From NCBI GenBank assembly GCA_948567375.1, contig OX419758.1, positions 55,495,001-55,559,000 of the forward strand: DNA of 64,000 nt. The letters are read 5' to 3'. The position numbers and the translations under genes are program-made. Below are positions 25,690 through 35,445 of the stretch, in pieces. Each line of letters opens with the position of its first letter. Positions within the stretch are counted from its first letter, which is position 1. The DNA comes from Lunularia cruciata. Lineage: Eukaryota > Streptophyta > Marchantiopsida > Lunulariales > Lunulariaceae. The notes under the pieces were generated by a model, which worked only from the letters and a program-made list of their open reading frames with translations, was not told where the DNA came from and did not search any database.

Positions 25690-26940
25690 GTGCCGAATGG
25701 TTTGTTGCTCCACAATTTCAACACACACTAGCTTGGGGAGTATGCTTAAGAGGGAACAATTTTTGTTGAGGATCATTAGCAACATACCCTATGGGAGCGC
25801 ATTGTGATACAGCTGCCGGGGCGGTTGGGTAACACAGGAGGTACATCTTGTATTGCAAACACATGATCATCTTCAAATTGAGTAGGGTTCGTTTGATGGT
25901 AGTCTACTTTAGATTAGTGGAAACTCTGATTTTCTCTTTGTTGATCTTGTTCATCTTTTGAGGAGGAAGAAGAGGATGAAATTGTGTTGGATGAGTCCAA
26001 GGTCACCAAAGGTGGTCAGTTTGTGGTTTTCTTTAGGGTTTTCTTTGTGCTCCGGCCTTGGTGTGACATCCCAATTGGATTCATTTGAGCAGAGTTGTAC
26101 AACTTAACCAATGGGGTGACTTGGTCTAGCATGTCTTGACCTCATTCCTTTGCAAACTCATAGAGTTTGGCAAGCAATCCTCCCAAGAACCATGCCATTG
26201 CTTGAGCATCCAAGTATCCCAAGGTAGCTCCCCATTTAGGAACTTGAATTAGTAAGCTTTGAAATCTCTCAATGTAGTCTGGGAGTTTCTTGTTCTTCCT
26301 TTGCTCTAGATCATTGAGAATCAAGAAGACATTGGCCTCATAATTCAATTCATAGAACTGATCTTGTAATAATTCTCAAACCACCAGCCAATGTCACATG
26401 TTTATTGGGTCTTGGCTAACATGGGTATAACAATTTTGTGCTTTCTTTTGTAGTAGACTTAGGAAGATTTGAAGTTGGCTAGGATTTTCATCTTTGTTAT
26501 TAGCTACCAATATAGCTTCAAACTCATGCATAAAAGTATATGGATCTTCTTTAGCATCCTTACCTTTGAACTTTTGATAATTTTGGTGCATGAAGGGAGT
26601 GTGGTTTGCTATGCTTCAAGAATCAAGGTTCACTCCCATAATTACTTGGTTAAGAAGGGTATCACCCATGTCCCAATCAAGTGCACTCCTTGAGAGTTGT
26701 ATTCTCCCTCTTCCTTCACAAGTATCTTGGGACTCTTGCCAAACAAGTCAACAAGTAGGTCTACTAGTGTTGACAAGAGTACACCCAAATAAGAGATGGA
26801 AGTCAATCCAAGGGTGTCCTCTTGACCCTCTCCTTGGGATAATTGCTTGCACTTGTCATTGTCTTTGATAGTCTGGTTGGTAGCATCAACTAGTGGAGAA
26901 ACCGCAACACATAAGAAGGTAGCAAACAAGTCCAAAGTCA
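25690..26940 (-). pseudogene. Athila-like gag remnant
   Basis: Minus-strand frames at 26394-26591 (KDAKEDPYTFMHEFEAIL) and 26142-26348 (LPDYIERFQSLLIQVP) are retrotransposon gag capsid blocks. Near 25.7 kb lies a degenerate knuckle (C-stop-NCGATNHSAQ), in which the stop replaces the expected Trp and the last Cys is lost. Confidence 0.65.
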
Positions 26941-27200
26941 AGCTCTTGAGCCCTACTTTTTTTTCAGCCTAGGGTAACTTGTGGCCAATGGGCTCCAAAC
27001 TTGGGTCTATTTTTCTCTGAAGTTGTGATGCTCTAGCTTGAGCATTTTGGTTATTTGCAAAAGGCTACACAGATTTACACTACTTGTCTTGCTTTGTTGC
27101 TCTTTGCTTACAAGGGGCTTTGAATATCATTAGGTATTATTTTCCCAAATGACATCCACCACTTCTATTTCCTTTACTTCTAGCCACTCCAAGGAGTGTA

Positions 27201-27218
27201 TCCTCAGCAATGGTGCCA
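27201..27218 (-). other. tRNA-Asp-type primer binding site of the Athila-like element
   Basis: Minus strand TGGCACCATTGCTGAGGA agrees at 14 of 18 positions with TGGCGCCGTTGCCGGGGA, the site used by Athila elements. The differences include transitions at CpG. It lies 7 bases inside the LTR boundary at 27226. Confidence 0.75.
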
Positions 27219-27225
27219 AGAAGCA

Positions 27226-28135
27226 TGTGAAAACCTAATGTCAACATACTTATAGCATAATTGGTGAGAACAGGTTGTTCTCATGAGGATACGGTTTGGA
27301 ATTGGCTAGGAGTGAAGGGAAAGTGTCACTTTGCCATAAGTTGTCTATTATTACATCTTTAACCTCTTAGGTACAACAATTCTCAAAAGAATGTAGGGTA
27401 CCCTTTTACAACACACTATAGCCAAAACAAAACCACTAAATCATATTCACAAAAGACATCTCCATACACAAGCTCATGTAGATGATGATTCAATCTATCA
27501 TGTTTTTCATTGGCCCTAAAGGTCTTTCCCTCATAGTTACCTATATTATGCACACCACAATGCCAATGAGAGCATTCTACCCTTCTCAAAAGACACTCCT
27601 CACTACTATACTACAAGTTCACAATACCTTGAGCTTTTTGTTTCGTGTGATACTTTACAACACTCATAGCCATCATGGCTCTCATCACCTTGGTCCTTCA
27701 GGACTCCCATGCTTGACTACCTTCCTACACTTTAACACTTGCATTCTTACTTTGAGTTTCTCACCACTACTCAACTTAGCAATCACAAAAACATACACCA
27801 TTCTGACATTGATACACTCAAGATCTAAGAGGTCCTTGAGCATCATCCTTATAACAAAGTCAAATTTGCAAACCCACAAGCAAACTGTTGCACATTTATG
27901 AGTTTGAACAAATAGGTATGAGATGGAATTCCAATCTATGCTGACTAAACTTGTATTAAGTCAAGATGGCTCCCCTAATACTCTTTACTACAACAAGATA
28001 GGGTGCATCTACGATTGTGCAATGACACAATCCCATAACTATGAATTAAGACTAACCCTATTTTACCAAATTGTTTGTTATAGATTAATGCTATGGCAGT
28101 GCTACTTGTAGAGAGGTGCTTATTATACTCTCTAC
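27226..28135 (-). repeat. 5' LTR of the Athila-like element
   Basis: Direct repeat of 17072-17985. The open frame at 27482-27901 is by-product translation of LTR sequence. The outer end near 28135 is approximate. Confidence 0.75.
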
Positions 28136-28224
28136 CAATCTTATGATTCCAACTACACATGAAGAGAATGGTCCTAAAAATCAGATATTACAAAAGAATC
28201 AATTTAACATACAAAGCTTTGATT

Positions 28225-28770
28225 GGATATTTTATATGATGGACTAAGTAGATCAGATAGAGGTTTCATCAAATGAGTACTTCTACTAATAGTGCAAGAG
28301 CCAAATATAGTCTAAAAACTTCAGAGCTAATTTTGGATGCCTAAATGAATGAATTAGGCCTTGAAAGATGTGCACATTCACTCAAAGAAGAAAAGGTTGT
28401 ACTTCCCTGCTCCCCTTGTTTGTCTTGTTGAAAGCCTTCCAATGGTACCTCACCCATGCAATTATGAGATTCCTACAATAAGATTCCCTCTAGTCAAAGC
28501 TTGTTTGACCAATCAAATAGGACCAGAACTGACATGTCACCCATGCATGCAACTCAACTAAGAGTATAGCTTGCTGACATGTCACCAATCCATGTATCTG
28601 ATCCAAGGGTGGAGCTTCCTTTGAGGAATCCTCTTTGCTATATAACAAAGACAAGGTGCTCCTTTGGGGCATTGGAGTTTTGAGTATGAAGCTTTGTGTT
28701 TCTTCTTCTAGGTTTCTTTTGGGGGTTCTCTTGTCCTCGGATCATTGTAGAAACACATAATTTTCTACAA
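28225..28770 (+). repeat. Orphan LTR-like copy, inverted relative to the copia 5' LTR
   Basis: Its reverse complement aligns over about 500 bases with 32345-32900 (CAATGCCCCAAAGGAGCACC, CCTTGTCTTT, CACCCTTGGATCA, ATTTGATTGGTCAAAC). It contains a TATATAA box at about 28637. Because it is inverted, it cannot be the partner LTR of the adjacent copia element. It is probably a truncated solo LTR of the same family. Confidence 0.65.
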
Positions 28771-29579
28771 TACTAATAGCATTTTGGATATCTTTATGGA
28801 GGATATTATCATCTTATTTCTTGCATAGCTCTATCATAAAGTTTTTCAACCAAATCATCTCCTTGCTAGCCTATAAGATGAGTCCTTTGCACTTTTGAAG
28901 AATGAAAAAAGGTTTTAGAATTCTATGAAAGAGTTTTAGGAGCCAAGATGCATGCCAATTACATTGACCAGGTGGAGTGGCACAAGATTTGCCCTTGGGC
29001 TTAAGTAAATATATCTTTCTATTTATACAACAATTTGTTTCTTGTATTGATGTATTAGAAGAAATGTTAACCAACAACTATATGTGGAGACAACAATTAG
29101 TTAATATTGCTACTGTCATTGTGCATCAAGCTATGGATTGGGGATTTAGAGGTGTAATGTGAAGAGGCTCTTGTATGTATGATGGGGATTTGAAAAAATA
29201 AGTGCATTACATCTTTGCCAATCTATGGGATTGGCCAAGCTTACCCATGGTTGCTTAAATGTTAGCGTGAGCATAGCAAAGACAAGTTCTTCTTATCTAA
29301 TAATCAAGCAGACAAAGTCATAGGCTTATAGTGCTCAAATAAAGGAAGAGGGTCTTTGCTATAAGGCGGATGGCCTACTCCCTACCAATTGAGTTGATAT
29401 TACTTGTTGTCAAATTGAAAATTTTGGTATTTTCTATTTATTTGGATGATATGATGGGTCAAATATTTACTTTGCTTGTTTTAATCATGGTTGTTGTGGA
29501 ATCCACTATTGTGTTGGCCATTTTGGTTATTACTTTTTGAATTGCGGTATTATTGCAATAGAATTTAGGGTGACAATTT
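28771..29579. other. Unassigned sequence left of the copia element
   Basis: No copy of the copia LTR in direct orientation is visible here, although the 3' LTR should lie in this interval. Small open frames show no known domain. Confidence 0.4.
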
Positions 29580-29790
29580 GTGTCGCTTAAAATCATGTAC
29601 TTAGCTTGTATGGTAGAAAGGGCAACACTCTTTCACAATCAAGACATCCAACTAATGGAAATATCATCCAAAGTAACCATATACCCTATAGTGCTCTTTC
29701 TATTATCCAAGTCTCTTCCCAAATATGCATATGTGAAGCCCTCTAAAACAACATATATTTGCTTGAAGCAAAGTGCGTTATTGATGCATA
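29580..29790 (-). pseudogene. Copia RNase H remnant
   Basis: The minus frame gives YAYLGRDLDNRKSTIGYMVT, then ISISWMS, then VALSTIQAKYMILS. These are the copia RNase H blocks (GDLDNRKSTTGYVF...ALSTTEAEYMALS). The catalytic Glu of TEAEY is changed (IQAKY). Confidence 0.8.
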
Positions 29791-29879
29791 AAGTACTCTA
29801 CTCATGTACTCTCCATTTATCTTAGTTTTCTATGGTTACTCCTTAGAGAGTTTGAAGTGACTTCCTTAGGGAGTGGTTT

Positions 29880-30320
29880 GAATTGTGGCATTTTATAGAC
29901 CAAATTTTTCCATCAACTTCTTGATGTACTTCTCTTGAGATAGATTTACAAATTACAAATTTGTAAATCTACTTGCAAATTTGTCTATGCTAATACTCAT
30001 TCCAAGTATATGTTGTAAAGTACCTAGATCTTTCATTTTAAATACATTAGACAATTGACGCTTTTGTTTTTTGATTTCTCTCATGTTTTAATCCAACAAC
30101 TAACATATCATCAACATAAAGAAATAAGATGATGTTGGGAACAACAAATGACTTAATGTAATAGCAATGATCCCTTTTCCATCCATTGTAACCATTGTTG
30201 ACCATATAGCCATCAAATTTCAAGTACCATTGTCAAGAAGCTTGTTTCAAACCATAGAGACTCTTCTTCAACTTGTAGACCATGTCCCCTTTGTTAGCAA
30301 TTCAAAACCCTTAGGTTATG

Positions 30321-30390
<70 letters not shown>

Positions 30391-30760
30391 TACTCAAGGT
30401 CTTCATGTAGAAATTTTGTTTTTATATCTAGTTGCTCTAGATGCAAATCCTCTACAGTCACAAGACCCAAGGCTAATATGATGGTAGTCATCTTAACTAT
30501 GGGAGAGAAAATCTCATTGTAGTCTATATACCTTTGGTTTGCTAAAAAGCTTTTGCCACAAGTTTGGCCTTGTATTGCTTGCTTCCATCAATTTATTCTT
30601 TAACTCTATCCACCCATTTGTTTTGCAATGCCTTCTTTTCTTCTAGAAGCTTGGTCAATGACCATGTCTCATTCTTTTCTAAGCATGACATCTCTTCTTT
30701 TGTTTCAAACTCCCATTGAAATCAGTCCTCCTTTTGTGCTGCCTTTGAGTAGCACTCAAG
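29880..30760 (-). pseudogene. Copia reverse transcriptase remnant
   Basis: Frames on the minus strand read NEIFSPIVKMTTIILALG, then LEQLDIKTKFLHEDLE, and after the TA tract YKLKKSLYGLKQ-like sequence. The catalytic YVDDMLVVG follows, with YVDD at 30107-30118. All are diagnostic of copia. The frame is interrupted by stops and by the repeat at 30322-30388. Confidence 0.8.
30322..30388. repeat. (TA)n microsatellite inside the copia reverse transcriptase
   Basis: Pure alternating AT for about 66 bases. It lies exactly where the copia consensus codes E-E-I-Y-M after FLHEDLE. It probably grew by slippage from an ATATATATG stretch in those codons. Confidence 0.95.
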
Positions 30761-30932
30761 TTCACCATTTTCTCTCAGGAGTAAGTGATATATGTATGGG
30801 AAATACCTCTCTATTGGTTCTTGAAATCTAGTAGATCACCTCAAATCAGTTGTAGGTGTGGTTGGATATGGTATGATCTCTCTAGTTTCTACCAAATTCC
30901 TGTTTCCTACAACATTATTCTCTAATATGTCT

Positions 30933-31840
30933 TTACAACAATACTTCTTGGTGTTCTACTTGTTCTTTTATAACTTGAATCAAGCTCATCTTTGTACATA
31001 ACATTCTTATGGAAAATGACATCTCTACTTCTAACACTTTTCCATCATCTTCATTCCAAAGACAAGAACTCATGTCATCTGATCTGTAACCAATGAAGAA
31101 ACACATTGGTTTTGAATCAAGTTTTTCCCTATTACTATCTTGGATCCTTGCATATGAGACACAACCAAAGGTTCTCAAGTGCAAGAGATTAACCTTCGTT
31201 CATGAACATTCCTCCTCATGGATCTTGACTCCCAAGGGGAATCAAGGTCCTTGATTTATGAGGTATGCAACTATATTGATTGCTTTTGGTTGCCAAAGTG
31301 TTTTTGGCAACCCTACTTGTAGTCTCATGGATCTAGCTCTCTCATTGAGAATTCAAGCATTCAACCACACCCTTTTGTTGTGCTTTCTTAAAGGACAAGT
31401 TTGATCATTTTGATCCCATTCTTTGCACAATACTCTATCAACTCGTTGCTACTATATCCTCTACCATTATTAATTTTCAAGCACTTGATTTTCAACCTCA
31501 AATTTCCATGGCTTGAAAAGATTGAACATATCTGATTTATTTTTCAAAAGATAAACCCATACCTTCTTGGTAACATTGTTTACAAAGGTGACATAGTAGC
31601 AAGATCCTCCAAGTGACTCAACTAAAGTTGGGCCATACACATCTATATGTATTAACCCTAGCTTTCATGCTTTGGGTGCTCTTATAGCCTTTGTGAAGGT
31701 GACTTGCTTTTGCTTTCCCAAAAACATGGTTCACACAAGCCAAGTTGAACATTCTTGAACTACGGAATCTTGCCATTACTAACTACTTCATACCCTTCTG
31801 ACTCATGTGACCAAGTCTATGGTGCCATATGATAGAAGGA
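30933..31840 (-). pseudogene. Copia integrase remnant
   Basis: The GAG-pre-integrase finger is seen near 31830-31750 (WHHRLGHMSQKGMK). The core follows (IHIDVYGPTLVESLGG, then KVWVYLLKNKSD, then YSSNELIEYCAKNGIK). The C-terminal block at 30933-31184 reads HLRTFGCVSYARIQDSNREK and CFFIGYRSDD. The order and motifs are typical of copia. The core is broken by stops. Confidence 0.85.
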
Positions 31841-32128
31841 AAAGTTTCATCAATAATTGTCATCAAATGGTCTGATTTTCCCATAAGATACATAGTTCCA
31901 ACCTTCTATCCTTGTGCCAAAATCAGATTTCATTGACTAACTTTCTTGAAGCTTCTACTCAATTTCTTCCATCCTTTTTGGCTTTTTTTGCCTCAAGAGG
32001 TAGGTGCAACTTCTTTTGATACAAATAGTTCTCAATCTACATTTTTAAAATCCAAAATCCTTGCCATTGAACTTATCAATTTTGACTTTCTTTTCTTCTA
32101 CCATTTTTATGCTCTCTCTCCAAAACCA

Positions 32129-32142
32129 ACACTTTAATACCA
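32129..32142 (-). other. Primer binding site of the copia element
   Basis: Minus strand TGGTATTAAAGT resembles the initiator-Met tRNA site TGGTATCAGAGC. It sits about five bases inside the LTR end TTTCTTACA (TG/CA boundary at 32148). Confidence 0.6.
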
Positions 32143-32147
32143 CTTTT

Positions 32148-32900
32148 TGTAAGAAATTAAAATTGGATTGAGATAACAAAAAATGCAATTCTAGCTATTT
32201 TATGAAAAATTCTTTCATCAATCTGGTCAAATAAAGCGTGTATAAAAATTACACAAATTTCATGTGATGGCCAAAATTTTCCTATGTACACAATTGCATA
32301 GGATTTCATTTATTCAAGTAGTGTCCAAGTCACTAGTACGCGCCAACACTACAATATTGTAATGTTCCAAGGACAAAAGAAACTCCAAAAGAAATACAAG
32401 ACTTCATCCTTCAATACTTTAATGCCCCAAAGGAGCACCTTGTCTTTATTATATAAAAAAGAGCATCCACACAAAAGGAGCTACACCCTTGGATCAAATA
32501 TATGGATTTGTGATATGTCAGCAAGGTCAATCCTTAGATTAGCTACATGGATTTATGAGATGATCCTTGTACTATTTGGTTGGTCAAACGTGTTTGACCA
32601 AAGAGAATCTTCTTGTAGGATGCACAAAACAACATGGAATAGGTATTTTTGGAAAGCTCTCAATGAGACAAATGAAGAAGGGTGGAGGGGGAGAAAGAAA
32701 GCGACACCTTTTTCCATGAAAGGAGGGAATTTTACATTATTTGAGGCATAGTTCATCCATTTAGGACTCCAAAATTGGCTCTAATGTTTTCAAGGTGTTT
32801 TTGGCCTCTACACTATTAGTGGAGGTACTCTTTTGGTGATATCTCTATTTGATCTACTTAGACCATCATATATAACATCACTCAAGATATTACCAATCTA
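32148..32900 (-). repeat. 5' LTR of the copia element
   Basis: Inner end at the TG of 32148, next to the primer site. The outer part (32345-32900) is shared in inverted orientation with 28225-28770. A TATATAA-like box on the minus strand lies near 32455. The outer end is approximate. Confidence 0.6.
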
Positions 32901-33539
32901 ATTTCCACCTCTAGATAATTTGTCTAGCTAATGGTATTACAAATATATACACAGACTTGGACTTATCATACTTTATCTAGTTTTGGAATGTGTGGTGCTA
33001 ATTGATCTAGTATCTAACCCTAGATTTTTTGGTACCAATTGATACATGTCATCTCAAAGTTCCACAAGTGGGATTTATTATTGCAACTTCCCATAGGGTA
33101 CATTCCCATTGGAGCTATTCTTGTAGTAGAATCCTATAGGAGCTTTTCCTATAGCCACTCCCATAGTCTTGTAGGACACATTTATTCCAAATTCAAGTGG
33201 ATGTAACTTCAATTTAAGAGCTTCATTTCCATGATCTTGATATTATGGAACCTCTTGAGAAGACGCTTCTAATGAGATAAGGTATACCTCAGTTGAAGTT
33301 GTATTTACAAAGAAATCAGTCCCAATGTGAATTGCCTTTTTGTGCACTCACATAAATGGAGTTGTGTAATTTGAAGTTCTATCCCATGCTTATAGTTCTA
33401 CATTCCCATAGAAGAGCTATCTTGTATTAACTCTTCAATGTTCTTGTAGGATATTTGTTCCACATAGAAATCATGTAATTAATAAGATTCCATACTCAAC
33501 AATAAGAGCATCATTTAATACTCCAATGCCAAAGTTACA
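32901..33539. other. Diverged repetitive sequence, no gene
   Basis: Imperfect recurrence of short blocks such as CCCATAG...GAGCTATTCTTGTA and CTTGTAGGA...TTTGTTCC (for example near 33090-33200 and 33400-33460). It may be the decayed 5' part of the gypsy fragment that follows, but no pol motif is readable. Confidence 0.35.
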
Positions 33540-34900
33540 CTCATTAACTATCATGAGGTTGGATTACTATGAGAGTTTGGACTTTATTAGACCTTTATTG
33601 TTGAATATGAGATATCATCAGTATATTTTGGTTATGGTGAAGCACTTCTCCAATTGGATTGAGTTGGTTGCACTTCTTGACAAGTCCAATGAAAGGACAA
33701 CTTAGCCATTCTTGGATTGAGTTCTTAATCATTTTGGTATACTAGTTAAGGTCTTGATTAATAAGGGTATAGAGTTCTTGGGAGAGTTTAAAGTCTTGTG
33801 TGACAAGGCCTTAATTGATCTCTGTACTACCTCCCAAGATGACCTAGAGGTAGATGGCTTAGCAAAGAGAGTGATTCAGATGGTGAAGAAAGGATTGCAT
33901 AAGTATGGTTTGCAAAGAGACAACTTAGGAGATTAGGATCTCCAATTATCTTTGTTTGCCATGGGCTATTGATTCAACTTGCAAACCTCCTTGGCATCCT
34001 TCTCTCCTTACTTTCTACTTTATGGATGTGATCCAAATTTACGTACACTTAGTTTGTCATGATGCTATTGTAATTTTGGACTTGGATGATCAAGATGTAT
34101 GGTGAGTACATGTTCTCAATAAGTAGAGATTTTTTGTAGAGTGATGCAGATGGCCTTTGAGAACTTAGTGATTGCTCAACATAAGTATACCCTATGCTAT
34201 GCTACTATTTGAGGAGAAGGTTATAGACCTTCAATCCATTTATTTCATCCTTTGAGAACTTAGTGATTGCTCAACATAGGTATACATTATACTATGCTAC
34301 TATTTAAGGAGGAGGTTATAGATCCTCAATCCATTGATTTCATCCAAATGTTTATGTATATCTATAACGTATTACATTAACAACACTTGTGGTGACTACA
34401 TGAAACACTATCTTGAGAGTGCACAAGGTTTTTCCTTCTAAAGTACTCCTGTTAGAAGGATTTGATGGTGTTATTTGGAAGGATCATGTGTGCAATTTTG
34501 CACCATGCCACCTTCCAAAAATTGATGGCACTATGTACCATGTGCAATCTTGCGGTGTATGTTATGTGGCTCTTCTAATGAGGCTACCACTATGTTGGTG
34601 TGTGATTGCTGTGAAAGGATGGCATATGGCATGTTTGACTCCTCCTCTCATGGTGATTCCTCAAGGACATTGGTTATATATCATTATACTTGACCCATAG
34701 CTAGTTTACTCCTTATGTAGTATAGATTGCAGATAGGCAACTAATGATGGGGCTTGATAGCACCCAACCTCACGGCCTCTTGATCTTTGCACACCATAGG
34801 ACATATCACATACTTGGAGTAGATGGCTATCTGGAGTTAAAGAGACCTAATTGTCAACTAGGGGGGCAATTGGGGCACGTTAGAGTTCATGTGTGACTTC
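33540..34900 (+). pseudogene. Gypsy integrase with a C-terminal PHD finger (remnant)
   Basis: Plus strand. The integrase core reads HFSNWIELVALLDKSNERTT, then VLINKGIEFLGEF, then ALIDLCTTSQDDLEVDGLAK at 33640-33930, the conserved blocks of gypsy integrase. Further on come AFENLVIAQHKYT (34150) and VLLLEGFDGVIWKDHVCN with FAPCHLP (34440-34530). Next is a PHD-type zinc finger (34540-34680) with C-x2-C, LVCDCCER in an alternate frame, and GWHMACLTPPL. The last C-x2-C pair is degraded. A final open frame at 34747-34896 (MGLDSTQPHGLLIFAHHRTY and on) ends at a stop next to LTR-like sequence. Frameshifts show it is dead. Confidence 0.75.
34154..34348 (+). repeat. 95-bp tandem duplication inside the PHD-type gypsy fragment
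   Basis: CCTTTGAGAACTTAGTGATT begins at 34154 and again at 34249, and the two units stay similar to about 34343. The duplication falls within the integrase C-terminal coding part (AFENLVIAQH), so it arose after or during decay. Confidence 0.85.
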
Positions 34901-35445
34901 TATATGGGTTGTGCCTTTATAGTGTATGATGTTGATAGTGGTGTATGCTGTGTAACATGTTTATATGTATGACAATTGTCAAACTAGTTTGCTCGGACAT
35001 TGGAATATCAATCTTGGTAGTCGGTAACTATATTGGTAGTTGCTCAAAGACTACTAAGTAGTAGCCAAATTTTTTGTTAGGGCTACTAATCAAAAGATCC
35101 AATGTGCCATTAGAGTTGGGGTTCCATGTTGAGTCTTGAGTGCTATACCTTCAAAATACAACTCCAAAGAGCTCACTTCTCTAATGTTGAGCCTTTGAGC
35201 TTTTGGCTATGGTAGACAAAGACTGACGAGCATCACCAAAAGTCTTTTAGCAAAAAGTGGGTGTGGCTTGATTATGTAGCACATTGATCGTAGTTTCTTG
35301 AGTCAGAATTGAGTGTATGATCAAGTTGATTATTGTTGCACTTTAAAATTCATGTGTAATTTCTATATGAGTTGTGCTTCTATAGTGTATGATTTTGATA
35401 GTGATGTATATTCTATGGTGATCTATCTATGCATGATATGACATT
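34880..35445 (+). repeat. LTR-like direct repeats behind the PHD-type gypsy fragment
   Basis: A G-rich tract (CTAGGGGGGCAATTGGGGCA, about 34858-34877) looks like a polypurine tract. After it, TTCATGTGTGACTTCTATAT (34886) recurs as TTCATGTGTAATTTCTATAT (35348) with about 90 further similar bases. This suggests one LTR of about 460 bases followed by the start of another copy. Boundaries are not certain. Confidence 0.5.

Larger units (their letters stand above)
17072..28135 (-). mobile_element. Degenerate Athila-like Ty3/gypsy retrotransposon with an extra 3' region
   Basis: About 11 kb between two direct repeats of about 0.9 kb (17072 to about 17985, and 27226 to about 28135). On the minus strand: 5' LTR, tRNA-Asp-type primer site, gag, protease, reverse transcriptase, RNase H, integrase, then about 3.3 kb before the 3' LTR. 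The catalytic block FIDDFGVF, the block NFLDGFVRYNQ and the primer type fit the Athila branch. Members of that branch often carry an env-like frame after integrase. Stops and frameshifts occur throughout. Several stops are TGA where Trp is expected, consistent with methyl-cytosine decay. Confidence 0.8.
29580..32900 (-). mobile_element. Degenerate Ty1/copia retrotransposon lacking gag and 3' LTR
   Basis: Minus strand order: 5' LTR (about 32900-32148), primer site, GAG-pre-integrase, integrase, reverse transcriptase and RNase H, the copia order. Only about 0.3 kb separates the primer site from the GAG-pre-integrase block, so gag is essentially missing. No 3' LTR is found after RNase H. The reverse transcriptase region is interrupted by a long TA microsatellite. 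Stops are frequent. Confidence 0.85.

Noticed and set aside
27482-27901. A 139-codon open frame as a gene
   Set aside because: It falls entirely inside the 5' LTR and its counterpart in the other LTR is not open.
30167-30481. A 104-codon open frame containing an Ile-Tyr run
   Set aside because: It is the translated TA microsatellite and sits antisense to the copia reverse transcriptase.
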